This document shows positions 1 through 8,417 of a stretch of 64,000 nt of DNA, piece by piece. Position numbers and translations under genes: made by a program. Source of the stretch: Paenibacillus glycanilyticus (GTDB lineage: Bacteria; Bacillota; Bacilli; Paenibacillales; Paenibacillaceae); assembly GCF_030161375.1 (NCBI RefSeq), contig NZ_BSSQ01000005.1, positions 62,001 through 126,000 on the forward strand, given 5' to 3'. Position 1 is the first letter of the stretch. The number at the start of each line of letters is the position of its first letter. The notes below the pieces were generated by a model. It saw only the letters and a list, made by a program, of their open reading frames with translations. It was not told the origin of the DNA and did no database searches.

Positions 1-492
1 ACGCATCAAACAGACAAGCAATTGAAACTCGCGCCTCGTAAGCGCAATAGCCATACCTTCACGGTTTACTTCAAATCTGTTCAGATGTGCCGTTATATCC
101 CCAAGGGAGATTATATCCGATTGATAACTGCGTTCCTGACGCCGGAATAAGGCAATAAGCCGCGCCTCCAGTTCCTCGAATGCAAAAGGCTTTATCATAT
201 AGTCATCCGCACCGGCATGCAGTCCTTCTACCCTGTCTTGCACGGCATCTCTTGCCGTCAGAAGCAGAATTGGAGTATGGTCATCTTTGCTTCGGATTTC
301 CCTTACAAGCTGTATGCCGGTCATCTCCGGCAGCATCCAATCCAGCACATAGACATCATACAAGCCTTTTACTATGACTTCCTTCGCTTGTAAGCCATCC
401 TTCACCCAATCTACGACATGATACCTTCGCTTCAGTTGATGTTCGGTTAACTCACCTAGCGTTTCATCGTCCTCCACAAGCAAGACGCGCAT
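1..492 (-). CDS. Response regulator, OmpR/PhoB family (3' end cut by window edge)
   Basis: DNA-binding response regulator of a two-component system. The protein begins MRVLLVEDDETLGEL, with the acidic pocket at E7-D9, the phospho-acceptor Asp at residue 51 (VLDWMLPEMTG) and the conserved Lys in IKPF. The start of an OmpR-type winged helix follows (TRREFQLL) before the window edge. The ATG at 492 has GGAGGT about 8 bases upstream. The partner kinase is presumably beyond the left edge. Upstream (542-559) there is an 11-bp-spaced direct repeat of the kind bound by this family, so autoregulation is plausible. Family assignment is secure; the signal sensed is unknown. Confidence 0.93.
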   Translation of the reverse strand, partial: MRVLLVEDDETLGELTEHQLKRRYHVVDWVKDGLQAKEVIVKGLYDVYVLDWMLPEMTGIQLVREIRSKDDHTPILLLTARDAVQDRVEGLHAGADDYMIKPFAFEELEARLIALFRRQERSYQSDIISLGDITAHLNRFEVNREGMAIALTRREFQLLVCLMR

Positions 493-541
493 TTGATCTT
501 ACCTCCTGCAACTTCATAGAACTTAAATATACCAATAAACT

Positions 542-559
542 ATGAAATTAGCATGAAAT
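542..559 (-). promoter_or_regulatory. Direct repeat ATGAAAT-N4-ATGAAAT, candidate response-regulator box
   Basis: Two identical 7-mers start 11 bp apart, one helical turn, upstream of the response regulator that starts at 492. OmpR/PhoB-type regulators bind tandem half-sites with this spacing. Autoregulatory use is inferred. Confidence 0.4.
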
Positions 560-576
560 GAGAAGCTGCCTTTCTG

Positions 577-1368
577 TTAAGGATTAACAACAGCATGATG
601 TTTCTCCTCAATCTGAGCAGGGGCACCGCCGCGAAAAACAACGAGAAGCACGATAATGATCAAAAGCACCAGACTAACCAGACCTTTGCTGTAGCCTACT
701 CCGCCATGAGCAGGTGCTGCAGACAGCCAATCCGCAAAAGATGCGCCTACGGGACGGGTCAAAACATAAGCTGTCCAGAAAGCCGTTATTTCTTGCAGAT
801 TAAACAGCTTATAACATAATGCAGGTATAAGTAGAAATACAAAGAACATGATTCCGGAAGCCAAATACCCCAAATGCATGCTGGAAGCTGTTAAGTCTCC
901 GGCTGATGTGCCAAGAGCGAATGTGGTCAGAACTGTCAACCAATAAAACACTTCTCTTCGTCGTGTATTAATACTATGAATGGATAAGCTTTTCTCTTTT
1001 ACGTACCAAGTTCTGAAAATGGCCGCAAGCGCAGCGATAAAGAATATAGTTGAAGCCGTATTCCCCAAACCTGCCCGGATAACATCCGCTGCCGTAGTAC
1101 CAAATATGCTTACCATAATGACGACAAGCCAATACAGACTGGCAATATATTTTTTCGACTTGAACTGAAGAACCATTGCCGCAACAAAAATCGCTACACT
1201 TAAAGGCAACGAGATGAAAGGATTTAATTTCTCAAATAAATAATCCGAGGCGACTTCCCCAAGACCCGTAGTCAGGAGCTTGGTTATCCAGAAATACAAG
1301 GTGATTTCGGGTACTTTCGCCAACATCGTTGTAGCTCTAGGGTTTAACACTTCTTTATAAGCGTACAT
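577..1368 (-). CDS. COG4705-type polytopic membrane protein (first copy)
   Basis: 263-residue membrane protein of the uncharacterised COG4705 type. I see about eight hydrophobic segments and four copies of one motif, [FY]W-x9-G-x4-D: W27/G37/D42, W80/G90/D95, W143/G153/D158 and W198/G208/D213. A conserved KSLSIHSI...RRREVFYW linker lies between copies 2 and 3. A buried Asp repeated four times suggests a cation- or proton-handling membrane protein, but that is inference. It is last in an operon uppP-dedA-unknown-COG4705 (11-bp gap to the gene before it). A longer paralogue lies at 14117-15319. No function is established to my knowledge. Confidence 0.8.
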   Translation of the reverse strand: MYAYKEVLNPRATTMLAKVPEITLYFWITKLLTTGLGEVASDYLFEKLNPFISLPLSVAIFVAAMVLQFKSKKYIASLYWLVVIMVSIFGTTAADVIRAGLGNTASTIFFIAALAAIFRTWYVKEKSLSIHSINTRRREVFYWLTVLTTFALGTSAGDLTASSMHLGYLASGIMFFVFLLIPALCYKLFNLQEITAFWTAYVLTRPVGASFADWLSAAPAHGGVGYSKGLVSLVLLIIIVLLVVFRGGAPAQIEEKHHAVVNP

Positions 1369-1379
1369 GTCTAACTCCT

Positions 1380-1892
1380 TTATTTCTTAGATTGGATTCG
1401 TCCTATTAAGAGCCTAGCCGCAATTGCTGCAATGAATATGGGAATGGCTAACCACTTAAGCTTCCTAAATTGACTAAATAGATTAGCCTTATGAGAACTA
1501 GAATCCGTCCCCCGTTGTACGATATCCGATTGGTTTATTGTAAAATCAATCCGGTCTTCCTTATCTTCGGTTAAATACTGAAAATGAATATCCGCTCTGT
1601 AATCACCCTTGCTTAATTCAGGGACATTGTTAAATTCAAAATATTGTTCCGTTCCAGGTTCAACAATAAGATCATGCATGGCGATGGCATGTCCGACATG
1701 CTTGTAACCATATTCATCCTGACTGGTATTGTAGGCACGATCCAATTGGACAGTCAGATCGCCAACCAATGCCTTAGCACCCGTGTTCAGTACCGTAATA
1801 TAAATAACCGGTTCTCCATCGGACGTATAAACATAATCATAATGCTCAATGATCAGATTGGAGGCTGAAGCATGTATGGAGGCTGTATCCAT
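1380..1892 (-). CDS. Unknown protein with beta-rich domain and C-terminal membrane anchor
   Basis: 170 residues. Residues 8-118 look like one beta-sandwich (alternating hydrophobic strands, with turns such as VLNTGAK and LSKGDYRADIHF). Residues about 119-145 are polar, 146-165 form a single hydrophobic helix (LAIPIFIAAIAARLLIG), and the tail is basic (RIQSKK). No signal peptide is visible, so this would be a tail-anchored protein unless the start is misjudged. Its ATG shares one base with the dedA stop (TGATG), which indicates translational coupling. The Ig-like domain resembles accessory envelope domains only in general pattern; I do not recognise the family. Confidence 0.65.
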   Translation of the reverse strand: MDTASIHASASNLIIEHYDYVYTSDGEPVIYITVLNTGAKALVGDLTVQLDRAYNTSQDEYGYKHVGHAIAMHDLIVEPGTEQYFEFNNVPELSKGDYRADIHFQYLTEDKEDRIDFTINQSDIVQRGTDSSSHKANLFSQFRKLKWLAIPIFIAAIAARLLIGRIQSKK

Positions 1893-2503
1893 CAGACTCT
1901 TGCCCTTCTCTTAATTAGAAGCCAATAAGCAAGCAGGCCAACAACTAATAAGGCAACGGCATAGCTAACCGGATGCATATAACGCTCCAATAGATCCGCA
2001 TTTGCTCCCCATTTATATCCGACATAGGCTAGCGCTATATTCCAGGGAATGCAACCTAATGCGGTAAATAACAGGAATGTGGGAAACCTCATCTTGGCTA
2101 TTCCAGCCGGCAGCGAAATAAAGGTTCGGATAAAAGGCAGGTTTCTTGTAAAAAACACGCTCCATGCCCCATAACGGGTAAACCATTGCTCGGCTTGAAC
2201 AAGATGCGAGTGCCGGAAGAAGACATATTTCCCATACTTATTGAGCAGCCTTCTTCCGCCTAGCGCTCCGATATAATAAGCGATGACTGATCCGATTACA
2301 TTGCCAAGTACTCCAGCAACAACAACCGCCTGCAACGAAATGGTGCCGCTCGCTGCTGCGAGTCCCCCGCTTAATAGAATGACTTCACTTGGGATCGGGA
2401 TACAAGCGCTCTCCAGTACCATGCCAATAAATATGCCATAGACACCAATGGCATCTATTAATTGGACAGCCGTATTCGAAATCCAATCGATAATACTTTG
2501 CAT
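1892..2503 (-). CDS. DedA/VTT-family membrane protein, probable undecaprenyl-phosphate flippase
   Basis: Integral membrane protein of the DedA family. It shows the characteristic GMVLESACIPIPSEVILLSGG segment near the N-terminus, the GAxxGRR motif (GALGGRRLL) and FTRNLPFIRTFISLPAGIAKM. DedA proteins such as UptA are known to return undecaprenyl phosphate to the inner leaflet. The start at 2503 is chosen because AAGGAG lies 10 bases before that ATG; an in-frame TTG at 2524 has no ribosome site. It follows uppP by 37 bp and overlaps the next gene by one base. Pairing with uppP supports a lipid-carrier role; the exact substrate is inferred. Confidence 0.88.
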   Translation of the reverse strand: MQSIIDWISNTAVQLIDAIGVYGIFIGMVLESACIPIPSEVILLSGGLAAASGTISLQAVVVAGVLGNVIGSVIAYYIGALGGRRLLNKYGKYVFFRHSHLVQAEQWFTRYGAWSVFFTRNLPFIRTFISLPAGIAKMRFPTFLLFTALGCIPWNIALAYVGYKWGANADLLERYMHPVSYAVALLVVGLLAYWLLIKRRARV

Positions 2504-2540
2504 TTCCGCAGTACTCCTTTCCAAACCATGAATGAAACGA

Positions 2541-3383
2541 TTAGTTGCCTGTAGCCACTAGATATACAAGAAAGACAGCTGCGAGAACAAAGCGGTAATA
2601 AGCAAACGGAGCCAGCTTGAACCGTTCAAGAAGCTTTAAGAAGGTGATTACCGCAAATAGAGCAACGACAAAAGCAACTAGAAATCCGGTTATAAAAAAC
2701 ACGGCATCCGAAGACGTTAATGTTTGATAACTCTTTAATAATTCATACCCGCTTGCCGCCACCATCATGGGGATAGCAATCAGGAACGAGAAGTTTGTTG
2801 CGGCTCTATAGCTAACTCCAGACAACAATCCGCCAGCAATCGTTGCTCCTGAACGGGAGAATCCAGGCCAGAGCGCCAAGCATTGAAATAGCCCGATGTA
2901 AATAGCCTGTCTATAAGTAAGTTGGTCAATCCCATCCGTTAGAACAGGTTTTTGGCTTCGCTCGCCTATAAGCATAAACACGCCTCCGAGAACAAGTCCT
3001 ACGAGGACCGTATAAGCAGAGAACAAATATGAAGTAATAAAGGAGTGTAAGACTAACCCAAGCACCATCGCAGGTAAACACGCAAGTATCACATGAAGAA
3101 GATTTAATCTTCCCGGCGCTTGATTTGGTATCTCTCTTTCTTGAGCCATTGACCCTGTAGTCCCTGTATTCACTCCAAGGAGACTTAATATTCTGCGCCA
3201 ATAAATAACCGCAACTGCTAGAATTGCGCCAAGCTGTATGATGATCTCGAAAGTATCTGCTTTGTCACCGGTAAAGTTCAATAACTCTCCCGTCAAAATT
3301 AAATGCCCCGTTGAAGACACCGGAAGAAATTCAGTTAATCCTTCAATGATTCCTTGGACTACTGCCGTTAGTATATTTTGCAT
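2541..3383 (-). CDS. uppP: Undecaprenyl-diphosphatase UppP/BacA
   Basis: Membrane phosphatase that converts undecaprenyl diphosphate to undecaprenyl phosphate on the outer face of the membrane, recycling the lipid carrier for peptidoglycan and other polymers and giving bacitracin tolerance. Diagnostic motifs are GIIEGLTEFLPVSSTGHLIL near the N-terminus and the second motif GFSRSGATIAGG, which carries the catalytic Arg and Ser. Length (280 aa) fits the family. I prefer the ATG at 3383; GAGGAG lies 15 bases upstream, rather far, and a TTG at 3410 is the alternative. First gene of the operon that continues with dedA. Confidence 0.96.
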   Translation of the reverse strand: MQNILTAVVQGIIEGLTEFLPVSSTGHLILTGELLNFTGDKADTFEIIIQLGAILAVAVIYWRRILSLLGVNTGTTGSMAQEREIPNQAPGRLNLLHVILACLPAMVLGLVLHSFITSYLFSAYTVLVGLVLGGVFMLIGERSQKPVLTDGIDQLTYRQAIYIGLFQCLALWPGFSRSGATIAGGLLSGVSYRAATNFSFLIAIPMMVAASGYELLKSYQTLTSSDAVFFITGFLVAFVVALFAVITFLKLLERFKLAPFAYYRFVLAAVFLVYLVATGN

Positions 3384-3515
3384 AATGCTGTACAACTTCT
3401 CCTCTCGCAAACACGATTTTCTCTATGTGGAACTCCTCTACTTTAAAATTCAATTCTCAACGAGCTGTGAATACCTTATTAAATTTTCATTAACAATTAT
3501 GAACAAAAATAAAAA

Positions 3516-3535
3516 GCCTGATCGCTTGATCAGAC
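3516..3535 (-). terminator. Rho-independent terminator of the cnt-like/two-component operon
   Basis: Stem GCCTGATC / GATCAGAC with loop GCTT. Read on the minus strand it is followed by TTTTTATTTTT. It lies 8 bases after the stop of the response regulator ending at 3543. Confidence 0.85.
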
Positions 3536-3542
3536 TTTCCAT

Positions 3543-4229
3543 TCATCCTCTGCAGCGGTATCCCGCTCCCCATAACGTTTCAATGTAATCGGGGCTTGCA
3601 GAGTCTTTTTCGATTTTTTCGCGAATTTTACGAATATGTACGGTTACGGTCTGAATATCGCCGAGGGCATCAACTCCCCAAATTCGTTCAAACAGATGCT
3701 CCTTGCTAAAAACCTTATTCGGGTGGCTGGCCAGGAAATACAGCAAATCAAATTCTTTTGTCGTTAGTACGGTTTCCTCGTTATTAACGAATACCTTCCG
3801 AGTATCCGCATCAATGGTTAAATCTCTAATCTGAATGACATTCTTAGTATCCTTCCGACCAACTAACCGCTCATATCTCGCCAGATGGGCCTTAACTCTC
3901 GCGACTAATTCAGCCGGCTTGAACGGTTTCGTAATATAATCATCAGCGCCAAGTCCAAGTCCCCTAATCACATCAATATCTTCATGACGAGAAGTTACGA
4001 TTAGAATAGGGATATCTTGTTTCTCTCTAATTTTCTTGCACACCTCGAATCCGCTTAACTTTGGAAGCATCAAATCGAGGATGACCAAGTCGTAAATACC
4101 GGAGAGGCACATGGCTAGCCCAGCCTCGCCGTCAGCTGCAACCTGCACTTCGAATCCGTTAATCTCCAAATAATCCCGTTGCAGCTCCGAGATGGTGGAA
4201 TCGTCCTCAATAACAAGAATGCTCTTCAT
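3543..4229 (-). CDS. OmpR-family response regulator (second of the mirrored pair)
   Basis: 228 residues. Receiver domain with acidic pocket E8-D10, phospho-acceptor D52 (LVILDLMLP), T79 and K101 (ITKPF), then a winged-helix DNA-binding domain (TTKEFDLLYFLASHPNKVFSKEHLFERIWG...TVTVHIRKIREKI). The ATG at 4229 has GAGGATTAAGG before it. It follows its likely partner kinase (stop at 4239) by 9 bases and is the last gene of a ten-gene run that starts with the NikA/CntA-like gene. The target promoters are not known; the run's own promoter and the uppP promoter 160 bp downstream are candidates. Confidence 0.95.
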   Translation of the reverse strand: MKSILVIEDDSTISELQRDYLEINGFEVQVAADGEAGLAMCLSGIYDLVILDLMLPKLSGFEVCKKIREKQDIPILIVTSRHEDIDVIRGLGLGADDYITKPFKPAELVARVKAHLARYERLVGRKDTKNVIQIRDLTIDADTRKVFVNNEETVLTTKEFDLLYFLASHPNKVFSKEHLFERIWGVDALGDIQTVTVHIRKIREKIEKDSASPDYIETLWGAGYRCRG

Positions 4230-4238
4230 CCTTAATCC

Positions 4239-5696
4239 TCATTCCCTTGAGTGGTTAGGCAAATATAAGGTAATCGTGGTTCCAACTTTAAATTGACTAT
4301 TCGCCATTATTTTACCGTTATGGCCCTCCATGATTTGCTTCGCAATGGCAAGACCTAAACCGCTTCCGCCTGTACTGCGCGACTCATCGGCGCGATAGAA
4401 GCGATCGAAAATATGTTCAAGATTGTCTGGCTCCATCCCAATGCCATTATCCGATATTTCCATCACCGCGTTGTCCGCTCTAAGGAACGCCTTGAGCGAT
4501 ATTTGAGGCAAAGGTTTATTCATGTACCTTATGCTATTTGAAATAATGTTATTAAGCACTCGTTGAAACTGATCTCTGTCCATGAGCACAAATATCCCTG
4601 CAGCCACTTGAATATCAAATGCAAAAGAGATCGATTTTTTCTCCAGCTCGAATTGAAGTTCTTCCGTTAAATCCATTACAAAAGGAAGAAATTCTACGGT
4701 CTCGAACTGGAATTGCTGCCTGTTCAAATCCAACTTGGAGTAAAGAAACAGCTCATTAATCAGATGATCCAGCTCGTTAGCTTTGGCATCGATCGTTTTC
4801 ATGTATTTATAGTTTTTCTCGGGCGTGTCGGCTACGCCTTCCAATATCCCGTCAATATAACCTCTAATCGCCGTAAGCGGCGTTCTCAAATCATGCGAGA
4901 TACTTGCAATTAATTCTTTGCGGTTCTCTTCGTATTGATGCTGGATCCGGATTGACTCCTGCATGCGAGTACGCATATCTTCAAATGCCACTCCTAATTG
5001 CCCAATCTCGTCTTTCCCCCAAATATTCAGCTTGAAATCCATATTTCCGTTCTTCATCTCTCGAGCCGCTCTCCGTAGAGAATCCAAGCGCCGTATTATA
5101 TTTTTGGACATATAGGTCGTAAGAAGAACATGCGTGATAATCAGAGTTAGGACCAAGCAAATTAATAAGGTAGGAAAATACTTTCGTATAAAATAAGTGA
5201 GCGGATCCTCTTTGGATATAATAAACAAACTAACCTGTTCTTCTTTGATCTTACTGTCGAACTGGAGATAGACATAATTCGTATTTCCTTCTTTTTTCTC
5301 CATATAGCTATTCGTGAATTTCTCCCCATCATACTGAGGCAAATCTACGGCAAGTTGCGGGCTTTGTTCCATGTTAACCGAGCGATAATAGATGGAGTCC
5401 CCTTTTCTCAAGATGATCCCGGAATCGCTGCTTTCCAGCTCCTGCGACAAATCTTCAAGATAGGTGAAGTCTAACAGCAGATCAGGATGCCTTGGAGCGG
5501 AACGTTTGATCTCTTTAACCGCATGCTCAACGGCTTCATGTCCAAATCTGTTCTCTGTAGTCTCGTATACGCTTTTTAAATTTTTCACGTCGCCTTGGTA
5601 AAAGATAACGAGCAGCAAACAAATAGTCAGAATGGAGACGAGCGGTACAATAAGCATAGCCGCATAAGAGAGAAGCAATTTTAATCGTATAGACAT
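4239..5696 (-). CDS. Membrane sensor histidine kinase (HAMP, HisKA, HATPase)
   Basis: 485 residues. TM1 is at about 8-33, followed by an extracellular sensor of about 140 residues (34-172), TM2 at 173-195, a HAMP region ending in DEIGQLGVAFEDM, and the H-box with H268 (SISHDLRTPLTAIRGY). The N-box (NNIISNSIRYMN), G1 (DNGIGM), F-box (FDRFYRADESR) and G2 (GSGLGLAIAKQI) are all present, so it should be catalytically competent. It lies 15 bases after another complete kinase and 9 bases before a response regulator, giving the gene order RR-HK-HK-RR. The signal is unknown; co-transcription with a metal(lophore) importer suggests metal or envelope sensing (inference). Confidence 0.94.
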   Translation of the reverse strand: MSIRLKLLLSYAAMLIVPLVSILTICLLLVIFYQGDVKNLKSVYETTENRFGHEAVEHAVKEIKRSAPRHPDLLLDFTYLEDLSQELESSDSGIILRKGDSIYYRSVNMEQSPQLAVDLPQYDGEKFTNSYMEKKEGNTNYVYLQFDSKIKEEQVSLFIISKEDPLTYFIRKYFPTLLICLVLTLIITHVLLTTYMSKNIIRRLDSLRRAAREMKNGNMDFKLNIWGKDEIGQLGVAFEDMRTRMQESIRIQHQYEENRKELIASISHDLRTPLTAIRGYIDGILEGVADTPEKNYKYMKTIDAKANELDHLINELFLYSKLDLNRQQFQFETVEFLPFVMDLTEELQFELEKKSISFAFDIQVAAGIFVLMDRDQFQRVLNNIISNSIRYMNKPLPQISLKAFLRADNAVMEISDNGIGMEPDNLEHIFDRFYRADESRSTGGSGLGLAIAKQIMEGHNGKIMANSQFKVGTTITLYLPNHSRE

Positions 5697-5711
5697 ACCC
5701 GTTAAATCTCC

Positions 5712-7031
5712 TTAGGAGCTTTTAGGAAAGCTGATTCTAAAACAAACATAGCCATTATCATTTTGGACATTTATTGTTCCTCTATAATGGTCTACAATTT
5801 TTTTGGTTATACTTAAGCCTAACCCGAAATTCCCTTTCGTTCCTTTATAGAACGATTGGAACAAATGCTTCAGCTCCTCTTCCGTCAGGAGCGGACCGTC
5901 GTTACGGATCTCGATCAACCAATAGAGGCCATCTTCGATTAGCGTAATGGAGATGCTATGACGGGCAAATCTAAGCTGGTTCTCCAAAACATTCTCGATG
6001 GCCACTCGAATGCGATCGGGGTTTGCCAACATAACCGCTTCCCGGTTCGCGCCCGATAATTCCCAAGTCAATTCCGAATCAATGGTTTTAAAATTTCGAA
6101 CGAGATAGCTCAGGATCTTATCTAAATAAACTTCTTCCGAATTCTTATCGTTATCCAAAACGTAATCAAGCGTATTTAAATACAGAATTAGTTGGATCTT
6201 TCTTTCGAGACGAAGCGCCTCTGCCTTAATAATGGCGGAAGGCTCCTGCGCAGAATGCTCGTACATGCCATCCATAATCGCTTGGGCATGGCTTGCAATT
6301 ATCATTACCGGTGTTTTCAAATCGTGAGAAATGCTCTGCAGAAATTTCCTTTCCTCTTCATCCGCAATCTTTAAAGCTTCCTTCATTTCTTTCATGGAGC
6401 TTGCTAATCTGCCAATCTCGTCTTCCCGTTTGATCTCCAATTGACTGTCCCATTCTTTATTGGCAATTTGTCTCGTGTATCCTTCCAGCTTCCTCAGCGG
6501 CCGTCCGATGTTATTGGCAATCAACTTTGAAATAGGCAAACTGATCAATATAATTAGGATTCCCGCCATAATAATTTGATACATATCCTCATCGCAATCC
6601 AGTGCCTTATAGGAAATTAGATAAGTTTGCCCCTTTATTTCGCTAATTTGCGCGAGATAAAATTTGTTATTCACTTTGCTCGTGAACACATGGCTTTGAT
6701 GATCGTCGATTAAGGCAAGTCCTCTGTCCAAGAGCAACTCGTCTATACCGCTGCTCACGCCGATAACGGGTTTGATTTGTCCAACCGCTTGATCATACAC
6801 AAAATGATTAATCCGTTGGCTTTCAAAAGATTGCTTCGTATTCTCGTCTAGATCGTTAGGCGCAATAGCGTCCAGCATGATCGCGTGAGTGAATTCAAAC
6901 GCATGACGGGCACTTTCCTCATCATTATCCTTCATGATAAACGCAAATAATACCAAGATAACGATAACGATCGAGCATATAAAAATAGAAATGGTCATCC
7001 AGATTCGCAGCGTCAAGGATTTAATTCTCAT
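5712..7031 (-). CDS. Membrane sensor histidine kinase (partner of the 7028-7699 regulator)
   Basis: 439 residues. TM1 is at about 10-33, extracellular sensor about 34-150 (with a single Cys at 146 and several His), TM2 151-173, then HAMP (PLRKLEGYTRQI...DEIGRLASSMKEM). The phospho-acceptor His is H236 (SISHDLKTPVMI). The ATP-binding region is less canonical: the N-box reads ENVLENQLRFA, G1 reads RNDGPLLTEEE, and G2 reads GNFGLGLSITKKI. The start overlaps the stop of the regulator gene by 4 bases (ATGA), so the two are translationally coupled and very likely partners. The ribosome site GAGGTG precedes the ATG. Confidence 0.93.
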   Translation of the reverse strand: MRIKSLTLRIWMTISIFICSIVIVILVLFAFIMKDNDEESARHAFEFTHAIMLDAIAPNDLDENTKQSFESQRINHFVYDQAVGQIKPVIGVSSGIDELLLDRGLALIDDHQSHVFTSKVNNKFYLAQISEIKGQTYLISYKALDCDEDMYQIIMAGILIILISLPISKLIANNIGRPLRKLEGYTRQIANKEWDSQLEIKREDEIGRLASSMKEMKEALKIADEEERKFLQSISHDLKTPVMIIASHAQAIMDGMYEHSAQEPSAIIKAEALRLERKIQLILYLNTLDYVLDNDKNSEEVYLDKILSYLVRNFKTIDSELTWELSGANREAVMLANPDRIRVAIENVLENQLRFARHSISITLIEDGLYWLIEIRNDGPLLTEEELKHLFQSFYKGTKGNFGLGLSITKKIVDHYRGTINVQNDNGYVCFRISFPKSS

Positions 7032-7699
7032 TGGGGCACCTCTAATTTATAGCCAAAGCCATAAAGCGTCTCAATTTGAATTCTAACCAGCTTTTTCCTT
7101 AATCTCCGAATCGTATCGTCAACTACCCGGTCGGATCCGAAATAGTTATCTCCCCATACCTTTTCTAGAATTTGCTCCCGGGTGACTACCGTATTTTTGT
7201 TCTCCGTGAAATAAAGCAGCAGAGCGAATTCCTTGTTTGTTAATATAATTTTTTGATTCCCGTCAAACACCGTCCGTTGCTTAAGGTCCACTATATAATC
7301 TTCTACTTGGGCAATAGCCGGAAACTCTTCTTTATTTCCATACAAACGTTGCATGATTTTATTGGTTCGGATCACGAGCTCCCTTGGCAGAAAAGGCTTT
7401 GACAAATAATCATCGCTGCCTAATTCCAATCCAATAACCCGATCCAATTCCTGATTTCTAGCGGACATAAAAATGACCGGCGTGAAATGGTTATGCTCCT
7501 TAATTGCTTTAATCAGCTGATAGCCGTCAATATCGGGGAGCATGATGTCCAGTATCCAAAGATCGGGCGAATGAGCCATCCTCTGCATAGCCGATTCCCC
7601 GTCATAAAAGGATACGACTTCATAGCCTTCCTTCTCCAAATAAACTTTAAGCAAATGATTTAAATGTTCCTCGTCTTCAACCAAGTAAATCGTGTGCAT
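7028..7699 (-). CDS. OmpR-family response regulator (first of the mirrored pair)
   Basis: 223 residues. Receiver with acidic pocket E8-E10, D51 (LWILDIMLPDIDG), S79 and K101 (LSKPF), followed by a winged helix (TNKEFALLLYFTENKNTVVTREQILEKVWG...VDDTIRRLRKKL). The start at 7699 is supported by GGGGG 8 bases upstream. It begins 23 bases inside the 3' end of the ATPase gene ending at 7677, which ties the two-component genes to the transporter operon. It overlaps the kinase gene downstream by 4 bases. Confidence 0.95.
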   Translation of the reverse strand: MHTIYLVEDEEHLNHLLKVYLEKEGYEVVSFYDGESAMQRMAHSPDLWILDIMLPDIDGYQLIKAIKEHNHFTPVIFMSARNQELDRVIGLELGSDDYLSKPFLPRELVIRTNKIMQRLYGNKEEFPAIAQVEDYIVDLKQRTVFDGNQKIILTNKEFALLLYFTENKNTVVTREQILEKVWGDNYFGSDRVVDDTIRRLRKKLVRIQIETLYGFGYKLEVPQ

Positions 7700-8417
7700 G
7701 ATAACTACCCCCGGCTAATTGTACAAATTCGCCATTCTTCATAAAGGCGATTTGATCAGCCAAATAATGAACCGCCATTGAATCGTGCGAAATAAATAAA
7801 TAGGAAATACCGCTTTGTTCCTTCAATTGTTTGAGATGGATCAGAATTTGCTTCTGAATAACCATATCCAGGCTGCTTACTGGCTCGTCCAATACGATTA
7901 ATTTGGGCTTTAATGCGATTGCGCGAGCTATATTCACCCGTTGGAGCTGCCCTCCGCTCATCTGTTTCGGGCGTTTGGTCATTTCTTGCGGGGACAAGCC
8001 CATCGTTTCCAGCAGTTCGGCCACTTTCTTTTGTTCCTCCAGTGCCGATAACCTCTCATAGTTCCGTAAGGGCTCCGCAATAATATCGCGAATGCTCATC
8101 CGGGGGTTCATCGCCGAGTAGCTGTCCTGAAACACAACTTGAATGTCTCTTCTCCATTGCTTCCGCGCCTTGCGGTCCGATTGGTATAAATCGATTCCGT
8201 TAAACGTAATGTTACCACTGTCAGGCGGCAATAGACCAAGCACGATTTTTCCCAGGGTACTTTTCCCGGCTCCGCTCTCGCCAAGAATTCCTAGACAAGC
8301 CCCCTGCTCGAGCACAAAAGAAAGGTCCTTTACGCCTTTGCCTGCCGGAGAATGCTTTCGAAACCATCCGCTGTTGTTGTAGGTTTTAGTCAGGCTATTA
8401 GCTATTAGCAGAGACAT
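7677..8417 (-). CDS. ABC transporter ATPase, NikE/OppF/CntF type
   Basis: ATP-binding subunit of a peptide/nickel-type importer, acting on the cytoplasmic face with the permeases at 10437-12232. It shows Walker A GESGAGKST, Q-loop VFQDSYSAMNPRM, signature MSGGQLQRV, Walker B LIVLDEPVSSLD and the switch His FISHD. It ends soon after the switch region, lacking the usual C-terminal extension of OppF. I use the ATG at 8417, preceded by GGGAGGGGGC; an upstream ATG (8474) would lie deeper in the MFS gene and has no ribosome site. It overlaps the MFS gene by 20 bases. Context suggests the CntF role. Confidence 0.9.
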   Translation of the reverse strand: MSLLIANSLTKTYNNSGWFRKHSPAGKGVKDLSFVLEQGACLGILGESGAGKSTLGKIVLGLLPPDSGNITFNGIDLYQSDRKARKQWRRDIQVVFQDSYSAMNPRMSIRDIIAEPLRNYERLSALEEQKKVAELLETMGLSPQEMTKRPKQMSGGQLQRVNIARAIALKPKLIVLDEPVSSLDMVIQKQILIHLKQLKEQSGISYLFISHDSMAVHYLADQIAFMKNGEFVQLAGGSYHAHDLLG

